A stretch of DNA of 28,401 nt, taken from contig JBELMB010000054.1 of NCBI GenBank assembly GCA_042088665.1, positions 1-28,401 of the forward strand, written 5' to 3'. This DNA is from JBELMB01 sp042088665 (GTDB lineage Bacteria; Pseudomonadota; Alphaproteobacteria; Rhodobacterales; Rhodobacteraceae). Below the pieces are notes generated by a model. The model was not told the DNA's origin. It saw only the letters and a program-made list of their open reading frames with translations, and made no database searches. The position numbers and the translations under genes were made by a program. This document shows, in pieces, positions 14,048-22,307 of the stretch (its first letter is position 1; every line of letters begins with the position of its first letter).

Positions 14048-15439
14048 TCAGCGACGGCGGTAACGGTTTACGTCCCGGTAGGCGCGCCGTTCAGAGAGGT
14101 CAAGCTCCGGTCGCAGATCCTGTCCGATCCGCGCCACATATGCCCAACCCAGCAGCCCCGCGAGCATGCCCATCCCAGCGCCGACAGCGGCCTGCGCATA
14201 GATCACCCCGACGGCGCCAAAGCTCGCGCTGAACCAAAGGGCCGCGGGCGCCATCAAGACGCCTTCGCGCAGCCAGCTGAGCAGGGAAGCCCTGCGGGGC
14301 CGTCCCAATGTGTTGAACGCAGCGTTCGACACGAAGAGCAACCCGCCAAGCGTGAACGACAACGCGCCGATATGGGTAAAGGCGCGCAGGACCGACGTGC
14401 CCTCGGGATCAAGGCCAAAGCCCACAGCGATCTGCCCGGAGGCCGCCATGAGCAACAGCCACATCACCCCGGCGTAACCCAGACAGAACAGCGCCGCATC
14501 GCGATAGGTGCTGCGCACCCGGTCAAAGCGTTCGGCACCAAAGTTCTGGCCAAAGATCCCGCCAATCGCCCCCGACAGCGCAAAGAGCCCGCCAAAGGCC
14601 ACCACGGTCAACCGGTTGACCACGGACCAAGCCGCGACCGCGGTGTCGCCATGGGTGGCGATCACACCGGTCAGCACCGCATTGCCAAAAGGCGTGGCCA
14701 TCTGCGTCAGGATGGCTGGCACGGCAATCGCTGCAAAAGGCACGAGAAAGGCGCGGACCGTGGCCTTTGTGGGTCGGCCCAGCATGTTGTGCACCCGGAT
14801 GCAGTAGTACAGCGCCAGAACCGCCATCATCACGCGAAAGATCCAGACGCTGAGCGCCGCACCGTCCAGCCCCCAGCCTGCCACGTAGATCAGCAGGGGA
14901 TCGATGATCATCATCACCGCGCCACTGAACAGCGTCACGAACATCGCGCGCCGTCCGTCCCCATGCGCACGCAGCACGGCGCTGCCACAAAGCCCGACAG
15001 CCATGATCGTCAGCGACGGGATCGACAGCGCGAGGTAGCGCGCGGCATGGCGCATCGTCTCCCCTTCTGCGCCGAGCAGCTCCAGCAGCGGCACACGGAA
15101 GAGCACGATCAAGCCCGCGGTGATGCATTGGACCACAAAGGTAACAAGCAGGCCCGCCGCCCCCTGCGCGCGCGCCAGTTCATGTTCGCCCCGACCAATG
15201 GAGCGGGCAACCAGCGCCGTGCAGGCGATCATCATGCCCACACCGATGGAAACGGTGAAGAACTGGATCGCAAAGGCAAAGCCGATCGCGGCCATCAGCA
15301 CCGGCTGTCCCAGCCAGGAGATCCAGAACAGGTTGGCTGCATCCACCAGAAACACAAAGGTGATGCCCGCCGCCCCGGTCAGCGTCATACGCACCACATG
15401 GCCCATGGTTGGACCCGTCAGAAACCGTCCCTCTGCCAT
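14048..15439 (-). CDS. MATE family efflux transporter
   Basis: A 463-residue polytopic protein with about 12 hydrophobic segments in two homologous halves, starting MAEGRFLTGPTMGHVVRMTL. The P-M-x-x-H-V/L start and the later GRPRRASLLSWLREG are typical of MATE exporters, which extrude cationic drugs or metabolites using Na+ or H+ gradients. The frame is open further upstream, but ATG 15439 gives the usual MATE N-terminus and lies five bases after the MFS gene ends. The substrate cannot be inferred. Confidence 0.9.
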   Translation of the reverse strand: MAEGRFLTGPTMGHVVRMTLTGAAGITFVFLVDAANLFWISWLGQPVLMAAIGFAFAIQFFTVSIGVGMMIACTALVARSIGRGEHELARAQGAAGLLVTFVVQCITAGLIVLFRVPLLELLGAEGETMRHAARYLALSIPSLTIMAVGLCGSAVLRAHGDGRRAMFVTLFSGAVMMIIDPLLIYVAGWGLDGAALSVWIFRVMMAVLALYYCIRVHNMLGRPTKATVRAFLVPFAAIAVPAILTQMATPFGNAVLTGVIATHGDTAVAAWSVVNRLTVVAFGGLFALSGAIGGIFGQNFGAERFDRVRSTYRDAALFCLGYAGVMWLLLMAASGQIAVGFGLDPEGTSVLRAFTHIGALSFTLGGLLFVSNAAFNTLGRPRRASLLSWLREGVLMAPAALWFSASFGAVGVIYAQAAVGAGMGMLAGLLGWAYVARIGQDLRPELDLSERRAYRDVNRYRRR

Positions 15440-15444
15440 CGGGA

Positions 15445-16674
15445 TTACTCGGCAGGCGCGGGGGCGAATCGTGAGAACACCGTCTCGTTGCCGGCTTCGG
15501 GATGGCGCGGAATCATCAGCGCGAGGCACAGGCTGACTAAGGCCATGCCCGCCGCCAGCACAAAGACCGAATCCGGCGAAACCAGCCAGAGATAGCCCAG
15601 CGCCGCGGGCAGGAACACTGCCGCGATGTGGTTGATCGTAAAGGCCACCGCAGCTGTGGGCGCGATGTCCCCGGGATCGGCGATCTTCTGGAAATAGGTC
15701 TTTGTCGCGAAGTAGAACCCAAAGAAGATATGGTCGACAACATAGAGCACCGCGGCCAGCGCCACGCCCCAGCTGAACCAGAAGAGACCACCATAGGCCA
15801 GAAAGACCAGGATCAGGCCCGCGTATTCGAAGGTCAGCGCATTGCGTTCGCCAAAGACCGACACAGCCTTGCCAAAGATCGGCGTGCTCACCGTGGTCAG
15901 CGCATAGGTCACGAGATACAGCGAGGTCAGCTGATGCACGTCGAGGTTAAAGCGCTCCACCATCATGAAGGCAGCAAACACCATGAAGATCTGTCGCCGC
16001 GCGCCCGACATGAATTGCAACGCATAATACAGCCAGTAGCGCTGGCGCAGGACGAACTTCTTGGTTTGCGGGTTCGGGCTTTCGAATTGTGGAAAGGCCA
16101 GCGCGCAATAGGCGACGATGATCAGCGTCAGGGCCCCGGCAGCGCCGTAGACAAAACTGTACGAGAGATCAAAGGTGCGCCATGTCAGCACGATGCCGCC
16201 ATAGGCCACAAAGGTTGCGGCAGATCCGGCCGCCACCAGCCAGCCCAGCATCTGGGGTGCGCGATCCTTGGAAATCCATTGCAGTTGCAGACTTTGGTTC
16301 ACGGTCTCGAAATAGTGAAACCCGATCGAGCTGATCAGTGTCACAAAAAGCAGCCCGCCCATGCTTGGAAACCATGCGGTCATCGCCGTGGCCACACCGA
16401 GCAGCGCAAGAGACACCAGCGCGATCACCTGTTCGCGCATCACCACCATGATCAGGATCACCGCGATGGCAAAGAAGCCGGGTATCTCGCGTACGGTGTG
16501 CAGCCAGCCGATGTCGGCCCCGTCAAACGAGGCGACCTCGATGACAAAGTTGTTCAACAGCGCCGCCCAGGTGGCAAAGCTCAGCGGCAAGGCGATGGCC
16601 ATGAGGAACAGCAATGTGATCGGACGCCGCCAGGGCGGGAGGCTGTGCGCCTGCGCGATAGAGATCGGTTTCAT
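15445..16674 (-). CDS. MFS transporter
   Basis: About 409 residues and 11-12 hydrophobic segments. It starts MKPISIAQAHSLPPWRRPI, then LLNNFVIEVASFDGADIGWLHTVREIPG, and a central loop QTKKFVLRQRYWLYYALQFMSGARRQI between the halves. The pattern fits a family of MFS proteins common in Rhodobacterales; the substrate is unknown. The frame runs to 16752, but the extra N-terminus is hydrophilic and unlike relatives, so ATG 16674 is preferred, though no start has a good ribosome-binding site. It heads a probable MFS-MATE-prmA transcription unit. Confidence 0.88.
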   Translation of the reverse strand: MKPISIAQAHSLPPWRRPITLLFLMAIALPLSFATWAALLNNFVIEVASFDGADIGWLHTVREIPGFFAIAVILIMVVMREQVIALVSLALLGVATAMTAWFPSMGGLLFVTLISSIGFHYFETVNQSLQLQWISKDRAPQMLGWLVAAGSAATFVAYGGIVLTWRTFDLSYSFVYGAAGALTLIIVAYCALAFPQFESPNPQTKKFVLRQRYWLYYALQFMSGARRQIFMVFAAFMMVERFNLDVHQLTSLYLVTYALTTVSTPIFGKAVSVFGERNALTFEYAGLILVFLAYGGLFWFSWGVALAAVLYVVDHIFFGFYFATKTYFQKIADPGDIAPTAAVAFTINHIAAVFLPAALGYLWLVSPDSVFVLAAGMALVSLCLALMIPRHPEAGNETVFSRFAPAPAE

Positions 16675-16904
16675 ACCATGGCTGTACGCCTGCGCCGATG
16701 GCTTGGCGAGTCCGTTCTGCGTGCGCAGGCGCACAAACGCTTGGCGGGTCATCTCGCGCTGAAACGGTGGTCAACCCCGCGACGCCCGCCCCGAGGATAT
16801 CGCCAAAACCCCGCCCCAACCCGTGATTTGTCAGCGACACATGGGTCGCAATCAAGGGACGGCGGGTCATGGGCAAGGCCCCGCGTCCCGGATCGAAGCG
16901 CCTT

Positions 16905-16918
16905 CTGATCTGAATCAA
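16905..16918. promoter_or_regulatory. Candidate FNR/FnrL-type box upstream of the YeeE-like gene
   Basis: CTGAT-ctga-ATCAA matches the FNR/FnrL consensus TTGAT-N4-ATCAA at nine of ten positions. It ends 58 bases before the YeeE-like start. CTGATCTG occurs again at 16930-16937. I could not find a clear -10 at the distance expected for class II activation. The rest of the 302-base gap 16675-16976 shows no gene. Confidence 0.4.
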
Positions 16919-16976
16919 GACAGGTTTCCCTGATCTGGGGCACACCGGCGCGAGAGATCACGAAAGGCCCCCACCC

Positions 16977-18038
16977 ATGGACATTGTCCCGCTCGTCGAC
17001 CGCATCGGAGAAAGCCCCACCGCAGCCCTTTTTGGCCTGATCACCGGCCTGATCTTTGGAATAGCCGCTCAGAGGTCGCGGTTCTGCCTGCGCGCCGCCA
17101 CGGTGGAATTCGCCCGGGGCATGATGCAGGACAAGGTCGCCGTCTGGCTTCTGACCTTTTCCACCGCGGTGGTCTGGGTGCAGGGCGCGCAGCTTCTGGG
17201 TCTGATCGACACGACCGAGGCACGCATGCTCGCCGTCACCGGAAGCTGGTCGGGCGCGGTGATCGGCGGGCTCTTGTTCGGCGCGGGGATGGTGCTGGCG
17301 CGGGGGTGCTCGGGGCGGTTGCTGGTGCTGGCCGCCACGGGCAACCTGCGCTCTGTCGTGTCCGGGCTGGTCTTTGCCGTCGTCGCGCAAATGAGCCTGA
17401 CCGGTTGGCTGGCACCCCTGCGCGATGAACTGGCGCAGCTTTGGATCACCAAAGGCGGTCGCAACCTTGACCTTTTGAGCGCGCTCTCCCTACCACGGGA
17501 GGCCGGTCTGGTGATCGGCCTCGTCATCGCGCTGCTTGCACTTGAACTCAGCCGTCGCAACCGGATCGGGTTTGACCGGCTGGTCTTTGCCTCGGGTGTC
17601 GGGTTCGCAGCGGCGGTGGGCTACGGCCTGACCCATGCGCTCAGCCAAGTGGCGTTCGACCCCATCCAGATCGAAAGCCTGACCTTCACCGGCCCCTCGG
17701 CCAACATGCTGATGTTCTTTCTGGACCGCACGTCGCTCCTTGAGTTCGACATCGGCTTGGTGCCCGGCGTGGTTTTGGGATCCTTCCTCTCCGCCGCTCT
17801 GGCGGGCGAGTTGAAGTTTCAGGGCTTCGAAGGGCCATCCCCCATGCGCAACGCCATGATCGGGGCGGTGATGATGGGCTTTGGCGGGATGCTGGCGGGC
17901 GGCTGTGCGATTGGCGCGGGGGTCTCCGGCGGGTCGATCTTTGCCGGGACAGCCTGGCTGGCATTGTTCTGCATGTGGATCGGCGGGATGATGATGGATG
18001 CCTTGCTGGGCGGCCGCGGGGCGCCTGCTCATGTCTGA
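16977..18038 (+). CDS. YeeE/YedE family membrane transporter (thiosulfate/sulfur type)
   Basis: A 353-residue protein with about nine to ten hydrophobic segments and the conserved cysteines of the YeeE/YedE (TsuA) family: Cys37 in AAQRSRFCLRAA, Cys111 in VLARGCSGR and Cys310 in MLAGGCAIGAGVSGG. In characterised TsuA these cysteines relay thiosulfate through the membrane. It is a single fused two-domain protein. No sulfurtransferase (TusA/YeeD) gene is adjacent. The ATG is preceded by AAAGG. An FNR-like box lies upstream, and the gene converges on the second MBL gene. Confidence 0.9.
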   Translation: MDIVPLVDRIGESPTAALFGLITGLIFGIAAQRSRFCLRAATVEFARGMMQDKVAVWLLTFSTAVVWVQGAQLLGLIDTTEARMLAVTGSWSGAVIGGLLFGAGMVLARGCSGRLLVLAATGNLRSVVSGLVFAVVAQMSLTGWLAPLRDELAQLWITKGGRNLDLLSALSLPREAGLVIGLVIALLALELSRRNRIGFDRLVFASGVGFAAAVGYGLTHALSQVAFDPIQIESLTFTGPSANMLMFFLDRTSLLEFDIGLVPGVVLGSFLSAALAGELKFQGFEGPSPMRNAMIGAVMMGFGGMLAGGCAIGAGVSGGSIFAGTAWLALFCMWIGGMMMDALLGGRGAPAHV

Positions 18039-18113
18039 CATTCCGCAGAACACATGAGCCGATCATGCGACCAGTCCCGAAAACCGCGACAGACAGGACC
18101 CTCGGGCAGACAT

Positions 18114-18140
18114 GAAAAAGGGGCGCTCAACAGCGCCCCT
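18114..18140 (-). terminator. Intrinsic terminator of the second MBL gene
   Basis: On the minus strand AGGGGCGCT-gttg-AGCGCCCCT is a perfect 9-bp stem followed by TTTTTC, about 24 bases after the stop codon. This is a textbook intrinsic terminator. Confidence 0.92.
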
Positions 18141-18163
18141 GCTCGGTCGTGGAAGACTCGTCC

Positions 18164-19093
18164 TTACATGATGAACTGATACGTCGAAGGCACGTAGCGG
18201 AAACCGGAATCGCGCGTCTCGACATAGCCCAGTGCCGGGAAAGGCATGTGGTAGCCGATGAACGGCACCTTGTCCGCGGCCAGCATGCCCAGCACGCTGC
18301 GGCGCGTGGCGGCCGCAGCGGCCTTGTCCATGTCAAAGCGCACTTCCCAATCCGGATAGCCCAGCGACCAGACATAGTGGTTCGCCGTATCGGCAAAGAT
18401 CATCAGCTGCTGACCTTCGCTTTCGAGCATATAGGTCATGTGACCGGGCGTGTGACCAAAGGCAGCCATGGCGGTGATCCCCGACGCGACACTGCCGCCA
18501 TCGTCCAGCATGGTCATCTTGTCAGACAGCGGCTTGACCATTCCGTCAAAACGCTCGTTCTCGGCAGCACCCCAATGGTTGTGCTCCATCGCGCCGGTGA
18601 CATAGCGCGCGTTGGGGAAGGTCGGCGCGCCATCGGTCATGAGACCGCCAATGTGATCGCCGTGCATGTGCGTGATGACCACGACGTCGATCTGATCGGG
18701 GGTGTATCCCGCCGCGGCAAGCGCGCCGGTGATGCCGTCGCTGTTGAGACCCGTATCAAACAGAACAAGCTCAGCGCCAGTGTTGACCACGGTGGGCGAA
18801 AAGAAGAATCTCGACTTGTCCGCCGGGATAAAGTTCTCTGCCGACACTTCGGCAAATTCTTCACCTTCGACGTTCATGCCAAAGATCGACTGGATATCGT
18901 CGACGGTCCGGGAACCGGCCAGCATGGTCGTGACTTCGAACTCGCCCATAACCACGCGCGAGGTGGCCGCGGTCATGGCGCCCTTCTTTTCCGCAGCCGC
19001 ATGGGCCTGCGTCGAGGCAAGGACACTTGCCGCAGGCACCATCGCGGCGGTGGTCAGTGCCTGGCGGCGTGTCATTTTCAATTTGGGGGTCAT
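18164..19093 (-). CDS. Tat-exported MBL-fold metallo-hydrolase, second copy
   Basis: A 309-residue protein with a twin-arginine-like signal (KMTRRQALTTAAMVPAAS, Arg9-Arg10) ending near TQAHAAA. The zinc motif THMHGDHIGG gives His142, His144, Asp146 and His147; AFGHTPGHM gives His214, FAD gives Asp235 and GYHMPFPALGY gives His282. The family includes periplasmic lactonase-like and other hydrolases; the substrate is unknown. ATG 19093 is chosen because GGAG lies about eight bases upstream and the signal then sits at the N-terminus, although the frame is open to 19165. It is a distant paralogue of the protein at 4695-5663. Two inverted repeats lie upstream (19162-19197). Confidence 0.9.
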   Translation of the reverse strand: MTPKLKMTRRQALTTAAMVPAASVLASTQAHAAAEKKGAMTAATSRVVMGEFEVTTMLAGSRTVDDIQSIFGMNVEGEEFAEVSAENFIPADKSRFFFSPTVVNTGAELVLFDTGLNSDGITGALAAAGYTPDQIDVVVITHMHGDHIGGLMTDGAPTFPNARYVTGAMEHNHWGAAENERFDGMVKPLSDKMTMLDDGGSVASGITAMAAFGHTPGHMTYMLESEGQQLMIFADTANHYVWSLGYPDWEVRFDMDKAAAAATRRSVLGMLAADKVPFIGYHMPFPALGYVETRDSGFRYVPSTYQFIM

Positions 19094-19161
19094 GGTCGCT
19101 CTCCGTGCTTGTCTTTCGTTCGAGACATAGTGCGACCTTCCGCCATATCCGACAAGTTTGC

Positions 19162-19197
19162 GCACATAAGATGTGCTTTCACGCAGAGGTGAAGCAC
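19162..19197. promoter_or_regulatory. Overlapping inverted repeats upstream of the second MBL gene
   Basis: GCACAT-aag-ATGTGC (19162-19176) is a perfect 6-3-6 palindrome. It overlaps a second inverted repeat, GTGCTTTCAC (19173-19182) with GTGAAGCAC (19189-19197), which has one bulged base. They lie 69-104 bases upstream of the MBL start, a suitable place for an operator. No regulator gene is adjacent. Confidence 0.4.
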
Positions 19198-19300
19198 GAC
19201 AGTTGAGTGTTCGGACCTGTTTGTGGGACCATGCGCCTTGGTCTGGATGGGGTCACGTGCGTGTTCCGAGCGCCTCACAAAGGCCCCACCATGGAGGACA

Positions 19301-20392
19301 TCAGTCGGGCGAGTTCTTTGTCACGTTCTCGTTCACCCGGCCAAGCAAAGAGCGCACCAGCTTTTCGGAAAACCCCGCGGCAAAGCTCCAGACGAGCAGT
19401 TTGCTGAGGTCTGCGTTGGGCACGAAAGCGGCAAGATCGTTTTGCACCGCCGGTCCGGTCGCTGCAGCATGGGCCAGGCGCGCGCAGACTTCGGGGTTTT
19501 CCCATGCGACTGCGATATCTTCGGCGGCGAGCGTGCCCAAATCACGCGCCGTTTGCGCCATCAAGGCACAGATTTCATCGGGCACACTGCGCGCCGCAAA
19601 TCCCAGTTCATCGAGGCTTGGCAGCAATTCGCCCCCCAGCACGCCCGATTCAAAAAAGAAATAAAGAATGGTGGCCGCCAAGCCACCAACCGTCAGGCGC
19701 AGGAAATTGACGATGTTGCGCGTCACACGCCGCATCTCTTCAAGGGAGATGACGTCCGGGGACGGCATGGGACTGGTCAGCACACTGAAAGTGGACCCCA
19801 CAACTCCGGCCACGACGGCAAGCCCGAGACCCGCGTAATTGCCCATAACGGCCTCAAGCCACGAAAAGCAGACCAGCACAATCAGAAAGGCGACCGCCAC
19901 GGCGAGCGCACTGACTGTGAGTTGCCCCGTGTAATCGTCCAGCTTGCGCCGATTCTCGTAACGTTGGGCAAATGCCCAATGCACGTCATCCAGAACGCTT
20001 TGCAACAGGCTGCGGTGCGCCAGAACCACGTTCTCTGATGGCGTTGAATCGCCTGGCATCTTGGGGATTTCGGTCAACCGTGCCAGATAATGATCATGCA
20101 ACGCAGGCCGCACGCGTTTCAGATACCGGATCTGACGGTCCAGACAATCCCGCAGTTTATGCCAGGGCATGATCGAAGCCATCAGCATTTCAGCATGATA
20201 GACTTCATCCCATACCTTGAATTCCGTTGGTGTCAGGATCTTCGTGACACGTTCAAATATCTCTTTCTCCTGATCGCTCGCCAATTCCTTCTGGTCGATT
20301 TCAGCCAGCAGAGCCTTCAGGTTATTGGCAAACTGCGTCAACATGCGCGTATTGGATTGCGCCTCGGTCCGTTGGGAAGAAAAAAACCACAT
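19301..20392 (-). CDS. Membrane protein of unknown function with C-terminal AGFSEKLV motif
   Basis: A 363-residue protein in three parts: a helical, charged N-terminal half (residues 1-155); three hydrophobic segments (about 158-178, 184-204 and 229-249); and a C-terminal region ending in LLVWSFAAGFSEKLVRSLL. From memory, that last motif (A-G-F-S-E-x-L-V/F) recurs at the C-terminus of several bacterial membrane proteins of unknown role. No catalytic motif is evident. The first codons (ATG TGG TTT TTT TCT) lack a visible ribosome-binding site; Met17 is an alternative start. It lies 66 bases downstream of the ABC permease on the same strand and could be in that operon or stand alone. Confidence 0.75.
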   Translation of the reverse strand: MWFFSSQRTEAQSNTRMLTQFANNLKALLAEIDQKELASDQEKEIFERVTKILTPTEFKVWDEVYHAEMLMASIMPWHKLRDCLDRQIRYLKRVRPALHDHYLARLTEIPKMPGDSTPSENVVLAHRSLLQSVLDDVHWAFAQRYENRRKLDDYTGQLTVSALAVAVAFLIVLVCFSWLEAVMGNYAGLGLAVVAGVVGSTFSVLTSPMPSPDVISLEEMRRVTRNIVNFLRLTVGGLAATILYFFFESGVLGGELLPSLDELGFAARSVPDEICALMAQTARDLGTLAAEDIAVAWENPEVCARLAHAAATGPAVQNDLAAFVPNADLSKLLVWSFAAGFSEKLVRSLLGRVNENVTKNSPD

Positions 20393-20458
20393 CGTATGAA
20401 ACCATGATCTTTGACAATATCGATCAAGGTAACAGATGCCGTTTTTCTTGCAACGAAT

Positions 20459-21220
20459 TTAACTCCGGATGCGCCAACCCGTTTTGAAGATCCACCAGAT
20501 CACCCCCATGCACAGCGCCGTAAATCCGGCGATGGCCAAAAGGCTCAACCCGATGGGTACATCGGCCATTCCGAAAAACGCCCAGCGAAAACCGGAAATC
20601 AGGTAAACCACCGGATTGAACAAGGTCACGGTTTGCCAAAATGGCGGCAACATGGAAATGGCGTAGAAAGACCCCCCGAGGAAAACCAGTGGCGTGACAA
20701 TCAGCAAAGGCACCAATTGCAATTGCTCGAAACTGCGCGCCCATATCCCGATGATGAACCCCAAAAGCGCAAAGCTCAGACAGGTCAGCACGAGAAACGC
20801 CAGCATGGCGAGCGGATTCTGAATTGTCAGATCGACGAACAGCGCCGAGGTGCCGAGGATCACCAGACCAATGAACAAGGCCTTGGTTGCGGCGGCTCCG
20901 ACATAGCCCACGACGACCTCAAGAAAGCTGATCGGCGCAGACAGCAACTCGTAGATCGTGCCGATGAACTTGGGGAAATAGATGCCGAAAGACGCGTTGG
21001 AGATCGCCTGTGTCATGACCGACAACATGATCAGCCCCGGCACGATGAACGCGCCATAACTGACCCCCTCGACCTGTTCGATCCGCGAACCGATGGCCGC
21101 CCCGAACACGACGAAATACAAGGATGTCGAGATCACCGGCGAGATGAAGCTCTGCATCAGCGTCCGAAAGAAACGCGCCATTTCAAACTTGTAGATGGCC
21201 CCGATGGCAAACCAGTTCAT
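20459..21220 (-). CDS. ABC-2 type transporter permease
   Basis: A 253-residue integral membrane protein with six hydrophobic segments. It starts MNWFAIGAIYKFEMARFFRT and contains PVISTSLYFVVFGAAIGSR and the conserved LLTP-like region PLLIVTPLVFLGGSFYAI, followed by LPPFWQTVTLFNPVVYLI. This is the ABC-2 exporter permease pattern (YadH/NodJ-like). The ATG overlaps the stop of the ATPase gene as ATGA, so the two form one transporter. The substrate is unknown. Confidence 0.92.
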   Translation of the reverse strand: MNWFAIGAIYKFEMARFFRTLMQSFISPVISTSLYFVVFGAAIGSRIEQVEGVSYGAFIVPGLIMLSVMTQAISNASFGIYFPKFIGTIYELLSAPISFLEVVVGYVGAAATKALFIGLVILGTSALFVDLTIQNPLAMLAFLVLTCLSFALLGFIIGIWARSFEQLQLVPLLIVTPLVFLGGSFYAISMLPPFWQTVTLFNPVVYLISGFRWAFFGMADVPIGLSLLAIAGFTALCMGVIWWIFKTGWRIRS

Positions 21221-22161
21221 TGTGTCGCGTCCTTTTCGACCCCGGGCTCTGTGACCAGCCCGACAAAGATGTCTTCCAACGAATTCTGCCGCGTCTGAAC
21301 GTCCCGCACGCTCAGCCCCGTCTCGGCCATGCGGGCCATGAGGCGCCCGATGCCGGTGCGCTCTGCCTTGGTGTCGTAGCGATAAATCAGCCGAAGCCCG
21401 TCCTCCGACCGCTCCAGCCCGATGTCCGAGAGCGTGTCGGGCAGACTGTCCAGTGGTGTCACCAGCTCGATTTCCAACTCTTTCTGCCCCATGCGGGTCA
21501 TCAGGGTGGTCTTTTCCTCGACGAGCAGGATCCGCCCCTCGTTGATCACAGCCACGCGGTCGGCAATCGCCTCGGCCTCTTCGATGTAATGCGTCGTCAG
21601 GATGATCGTCACACCGTCGCGCTTCAGCCCCTCGACCACGTCCCACATGTCCCGCCGCAACGCGACGTCGACCCCGGCGGTCGGTTCGTCCAGGAACAGA
21701 ACCCGCGGCTCATGACTCAGCGCCTTCGCGATCAGCACACGGCGCTTCATCCCACCCGACAGCGCGCGGATCTGGCCGTCTTTCTTGTCCCATAGCGACA
21801 GCTTGCGCAGGATGCCCTCCAGCAAGGCATCGTCCCGTCGCTTGCCAAAGATCCCGCGGCTGAACCGCACCGTGTTCCAGACGGTCTCGAAAGGCTCCAG
21901 CGTGATCTCCTGCGGCACCAGACCCACCAAGTGACGCGCTGCACGGTAGTCCAGCACCACGTCATGCCCACCGACTCGGATCGTACCGGCGGTCGGCTGC
22001 GTGATCCCGCAAATCGCCGAGATCAGCGTCGTCTTGCCAGCCCCGTTGGGCCCCAAAAGCGCAAGGATCTCCCCTTCTTCGATGTCCAGACTGGTGCCTT
22101 TCAGCGCTTCAAAGCCGCCCTCATAGGTTTTCCGCACATCGCGGATCTCCACCATGGCCAT
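21217..22161 (-). CDS. ABC transporter ATP-binding protein
   Basis: A 314-residue ATPase with Walker A GPNGAGKT (residues 37-44), signature LSGGMKRRV (134-142), Walker B RVLFLDEPTAGVD and the H-loop TTHYIEEAE. A C-terminal extension of about 90 residues (GQKELEIELVTPL onward) is typical of DrrA/YadG/NodI-like exporter ATPases. The frame is open to 22293, but ATG 22161 has GAGGAG about six bases upstream and gives the normal start MAMVEIRDVRKTYEGG. It energises the permease encoded immediately downstream. Confidence 0.94.
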   Translation of the reverse strand: MAMVEIRDVRKTYEGGFEALKGTSLDIEEGEILALLGPNGAGKTTLISAICGITQPTAGTIRVGGHDVVLDYRAARHLVGLVPQEITLEPFETVWNTVRFSRGIFGKRRDDALLEGILRKLSLWDKKDGQIRALSGGMKRRVLIAKALSHEPRVLFLDEPTAGVDVALRRDMWDVVEGLKRDGVTIILTTHYIEEAEAIADRVAVINEGRILLVEEKTTLMTRMGQKELEIELVTPLDSLPDTLSDIGLERSEDGLRLIYRYDTKAERTGIGRLMARMAETGLSVRDVQTRQNSLEDIFVGLVTEPGVEKDATQ

Positions 22162-22307
22162 GCCACACTCCTCACTCGTTTGAGCGCCCAATCTAAACCA
22201 CCCGGTTCGGAACGCAATTGAACAGAATCGCAGAGCAGCCCTGCACAGCCCTGCAGCCATGTCGTTTTCAGACGGTCCCCGGCAAGGTCCCAAGGTTAGA
22301 GCAAGGC

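Noticed and set aside
14027..15595. Plus-strand open frame of about 522 codons.
   Set aside because: It is antisense to the MATE gene; the translation is a hydrophilic mirror of membrane-spanning codons and resembles no protein.
15628..16908. Plus-strand open frame of about 426 codons.
   Set aside because: It is antisense to the MFS gene and has the same hydrophilic, low-complexity character.
20411..20426. TTGAC...ATCAA between the ABC permease and the unknown membrane protein, resembling an FNR box.
   Set aside because: The half-sites are seven bases apart instead of four, and the first half deviates from consensus.
22207..22220. GAAC-N6-GAAC upstream of the EamA gene, resembling an SOS box.
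   Set aside because: The spacer is six bases, not the seven required by the alphaproteobacterial LexA consensus, and the neighbouring genes are transporters.
12132..22272. Shared 14-mer GTCGTTTTCAGACG near 12132 and near 22260.
   Set aside because: One exact 14-base match is expected by chance in a window of this size, and the flanks do not match.
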